Assembly: GCA_905479575.1 (NCBI GenBank)
Contig: CAJQNB010000045.1
Span: 1 to 64,000, forward strand
Reading direction: 5' to 3'
Length of the DNA: 64,000 nucleotides
Source of the DNA: an uncultured Pseudophaeobacter sp.
Lineage (GTDB): Bacteria; Pseudomonadota; Alphaproteobacteria; Rhodobacterales; Rhodobacteraceae
Shown: piece after piece, positions 63,387 to 64,000 of the stretch
How the letters are laid out: the number at the start of each line of letters is the position of its first letter
Position numbering within the stretch: position 1 is the stretch's first letter
Notes under the pieces: generated by a model
Seen by the model: the letters and a program-made list of their open reading frames with translations, nothing else
Database searches by the model: none
Told to the model about the DNA's origin: nothing
Position numbers and translations under genes: made by a program

Positions 63387-63581
63387 TCTGCACAAGCCCT
63401 TTGCAAAACATGTTCCCAGTCGTTTATCAGATCAGGAGCCAAGGAAAAGGGCCGAGTGCAAAAGACATTGCGACACGCGTGTTGCTCGCTTAGTTTCCTA
63501 GCAAGTCGCCCACAAGTCACCCATTGGCAAACGCAAATCCCGCGCTGGTTTCAGACTGGCACAGGTAAGACAGAGGTTTTT

Positions 63582-64000
63582 ATGACCCGTTACAGCAGAA
63601 CGCTTGCGATCCTTTCCTTTCTGACCCTGGCCAGCGCCACCGGCAGCCCCCTCTGGGCCCAGGATGGCACCATCATCACCAGTGAGGACGAAATCGGCGG
63701 GGTCTATGAGGGCACCTTCCGCGGCGGCGTGCAGCATGGCACCGGCACCTATCGCCTGCCCAATGGCTATGAATACTCTGGCGACTGGGTCGATGGGGAA
63801 ATTCTCGGCCAGGGGGTTGCACGCTTTCCCAATGGCGCGGTCTATGAAGGCGAGTTCGTCAAGGGAAAACCCGAAGGTCTGGGCAAGATCACGCTCTCGG
63901 ATGGCGGCACTTATGAGGGCGAATGGATGGCCGGCGTCATCAATGGCCAGGGCGTCGCAGTCTATGCCAATGGGGTGCGCTATGAGGGCAGCTTTGTTCA
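63582..64000 (+). CDS. Exported MORN-repeat protein (cut by the window edge)
   Basis: The visible 139 residues have a signal peptide (LAILSFLTLASATGSPLWAQ) and at least four MORN repeats (YEGTFRGG, YSGDWVDG, YEGEFVKG, YEGEWMAG) spaced about 23 residues apart. The gene runs off the right edge. MORN proteins bind lipids or peptides at membranes; here it would be exported. AGAGG precedes ATG at 63582. Confidence 0.8.
   Translation, partial: MTRYSRTLAILSFLTLASATGSPLWAQDGTIITSEDEIGGVYEGTFRGGVQHGTGTYRLPNGYEYSGDWVDGEILGQGVARFPNGAVYEGEFVKGKPEGLGKITLSDGGTYEGEWMAGVINGQGVAVYANGVRYEGSFV

Noticed and set aside
1-64000. tRNA, rRNA or CRISPR arrays
   Set aside because: I scanned the intergenic stretches for cloverleaf-type TTCGA arms and for regular short repeats with spacers and found none; weak or unusual tRNAs could be missed by eye.

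Overview
The window is GC-rich bacterial chromosome that reads like a marine alphaproteobacterium of the Roseobacter group (Rhodobacterales). Pointers are an archaeal-type class I lysyl-tRNA synthetase, a tctCBA tricarboxylate transporter with its own two-component system, two-subunit sulfopyruvate decarboxylase genes, a LysR gene divergent from a small cupin that resembles the DMSP lyase DddW, many Tat-type leaders, and a parallel-beta-helix protein of the kind I recall as a gene-transfer-agent tail-fibre candidate. The assignment is inference; there is no rRNA or tRNA gene in the window.

Layout. 1-1.6 kb is a graveyard: a metallo-hydrolase without its N-terminal half, a fragment of a trimethylamine methyltransferase (MttB) family gene, an integrase fragment and an MFS-transporter remnant. 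1.9-8.2 kb holds the most unusual locus: a soluble HEXXH metallopeptidase overlapping a 1707-residue protein with a degenerate kinase-like N-terminus, a DUF4011-type region, a superfamily 1 helicase and a C-terminal nuclease-like domain. An IS3-family tail follows at 8.5-8.7 kb, so the pair looks like cargo of a decayed island and is a candidate anti-phage or DNA-conflict system.

8.7-12.7 kb is a small oxidative cluster (esterase, class B flavin monooxygenase, cupin, divergent AraC regulator). 12.7-20.7 kb is a phosphonate-type ABC transporter (phnD, phnC, two phnE) with a HAD phosphatase, divergent from an OmpR-type regulator and a hybrid histidine kinase carrying a one-base frameshift. 20.7-29 kb holds an MFS transporter, a rhomboid protease and the tctCBA/tctDE locus with an extra periplasmic binding protein overlapping the kinase gene. 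29-35.4 kb is mixed: LysR, quinone-oxidoreductase-like dehydrogenase, comDE, stress and exported proteins.

35.4-46.7 kb contains the beta-helix protein, lysK, the LysR/DddW-like pair, a TerB-like protein, a molybdenum oxidoreductase whose start codon sits in a 14-bp hairpin, dacB and nadD. 46.7-50.3 kb carries two copies of a dispersed palindromic element around ettA, a frameshifted small membrane-protein gene and an orphan DUF4157 protein. 50.3-64 kb is mostly core: thioredoxin, L,D-transpeptidase, cold-shock protein, the tesA/ybbA/ybbP arrangement, an NsrR-like Rrf2 regulator and a gamma-glutamylcyclotransferase-like protein sharing an Fnr-type site, gltX, a Tat-exported metallo-beta-lactamase-fold protein, a DadA-like oxidase, nadE and the start of a MORN-repeat protein.
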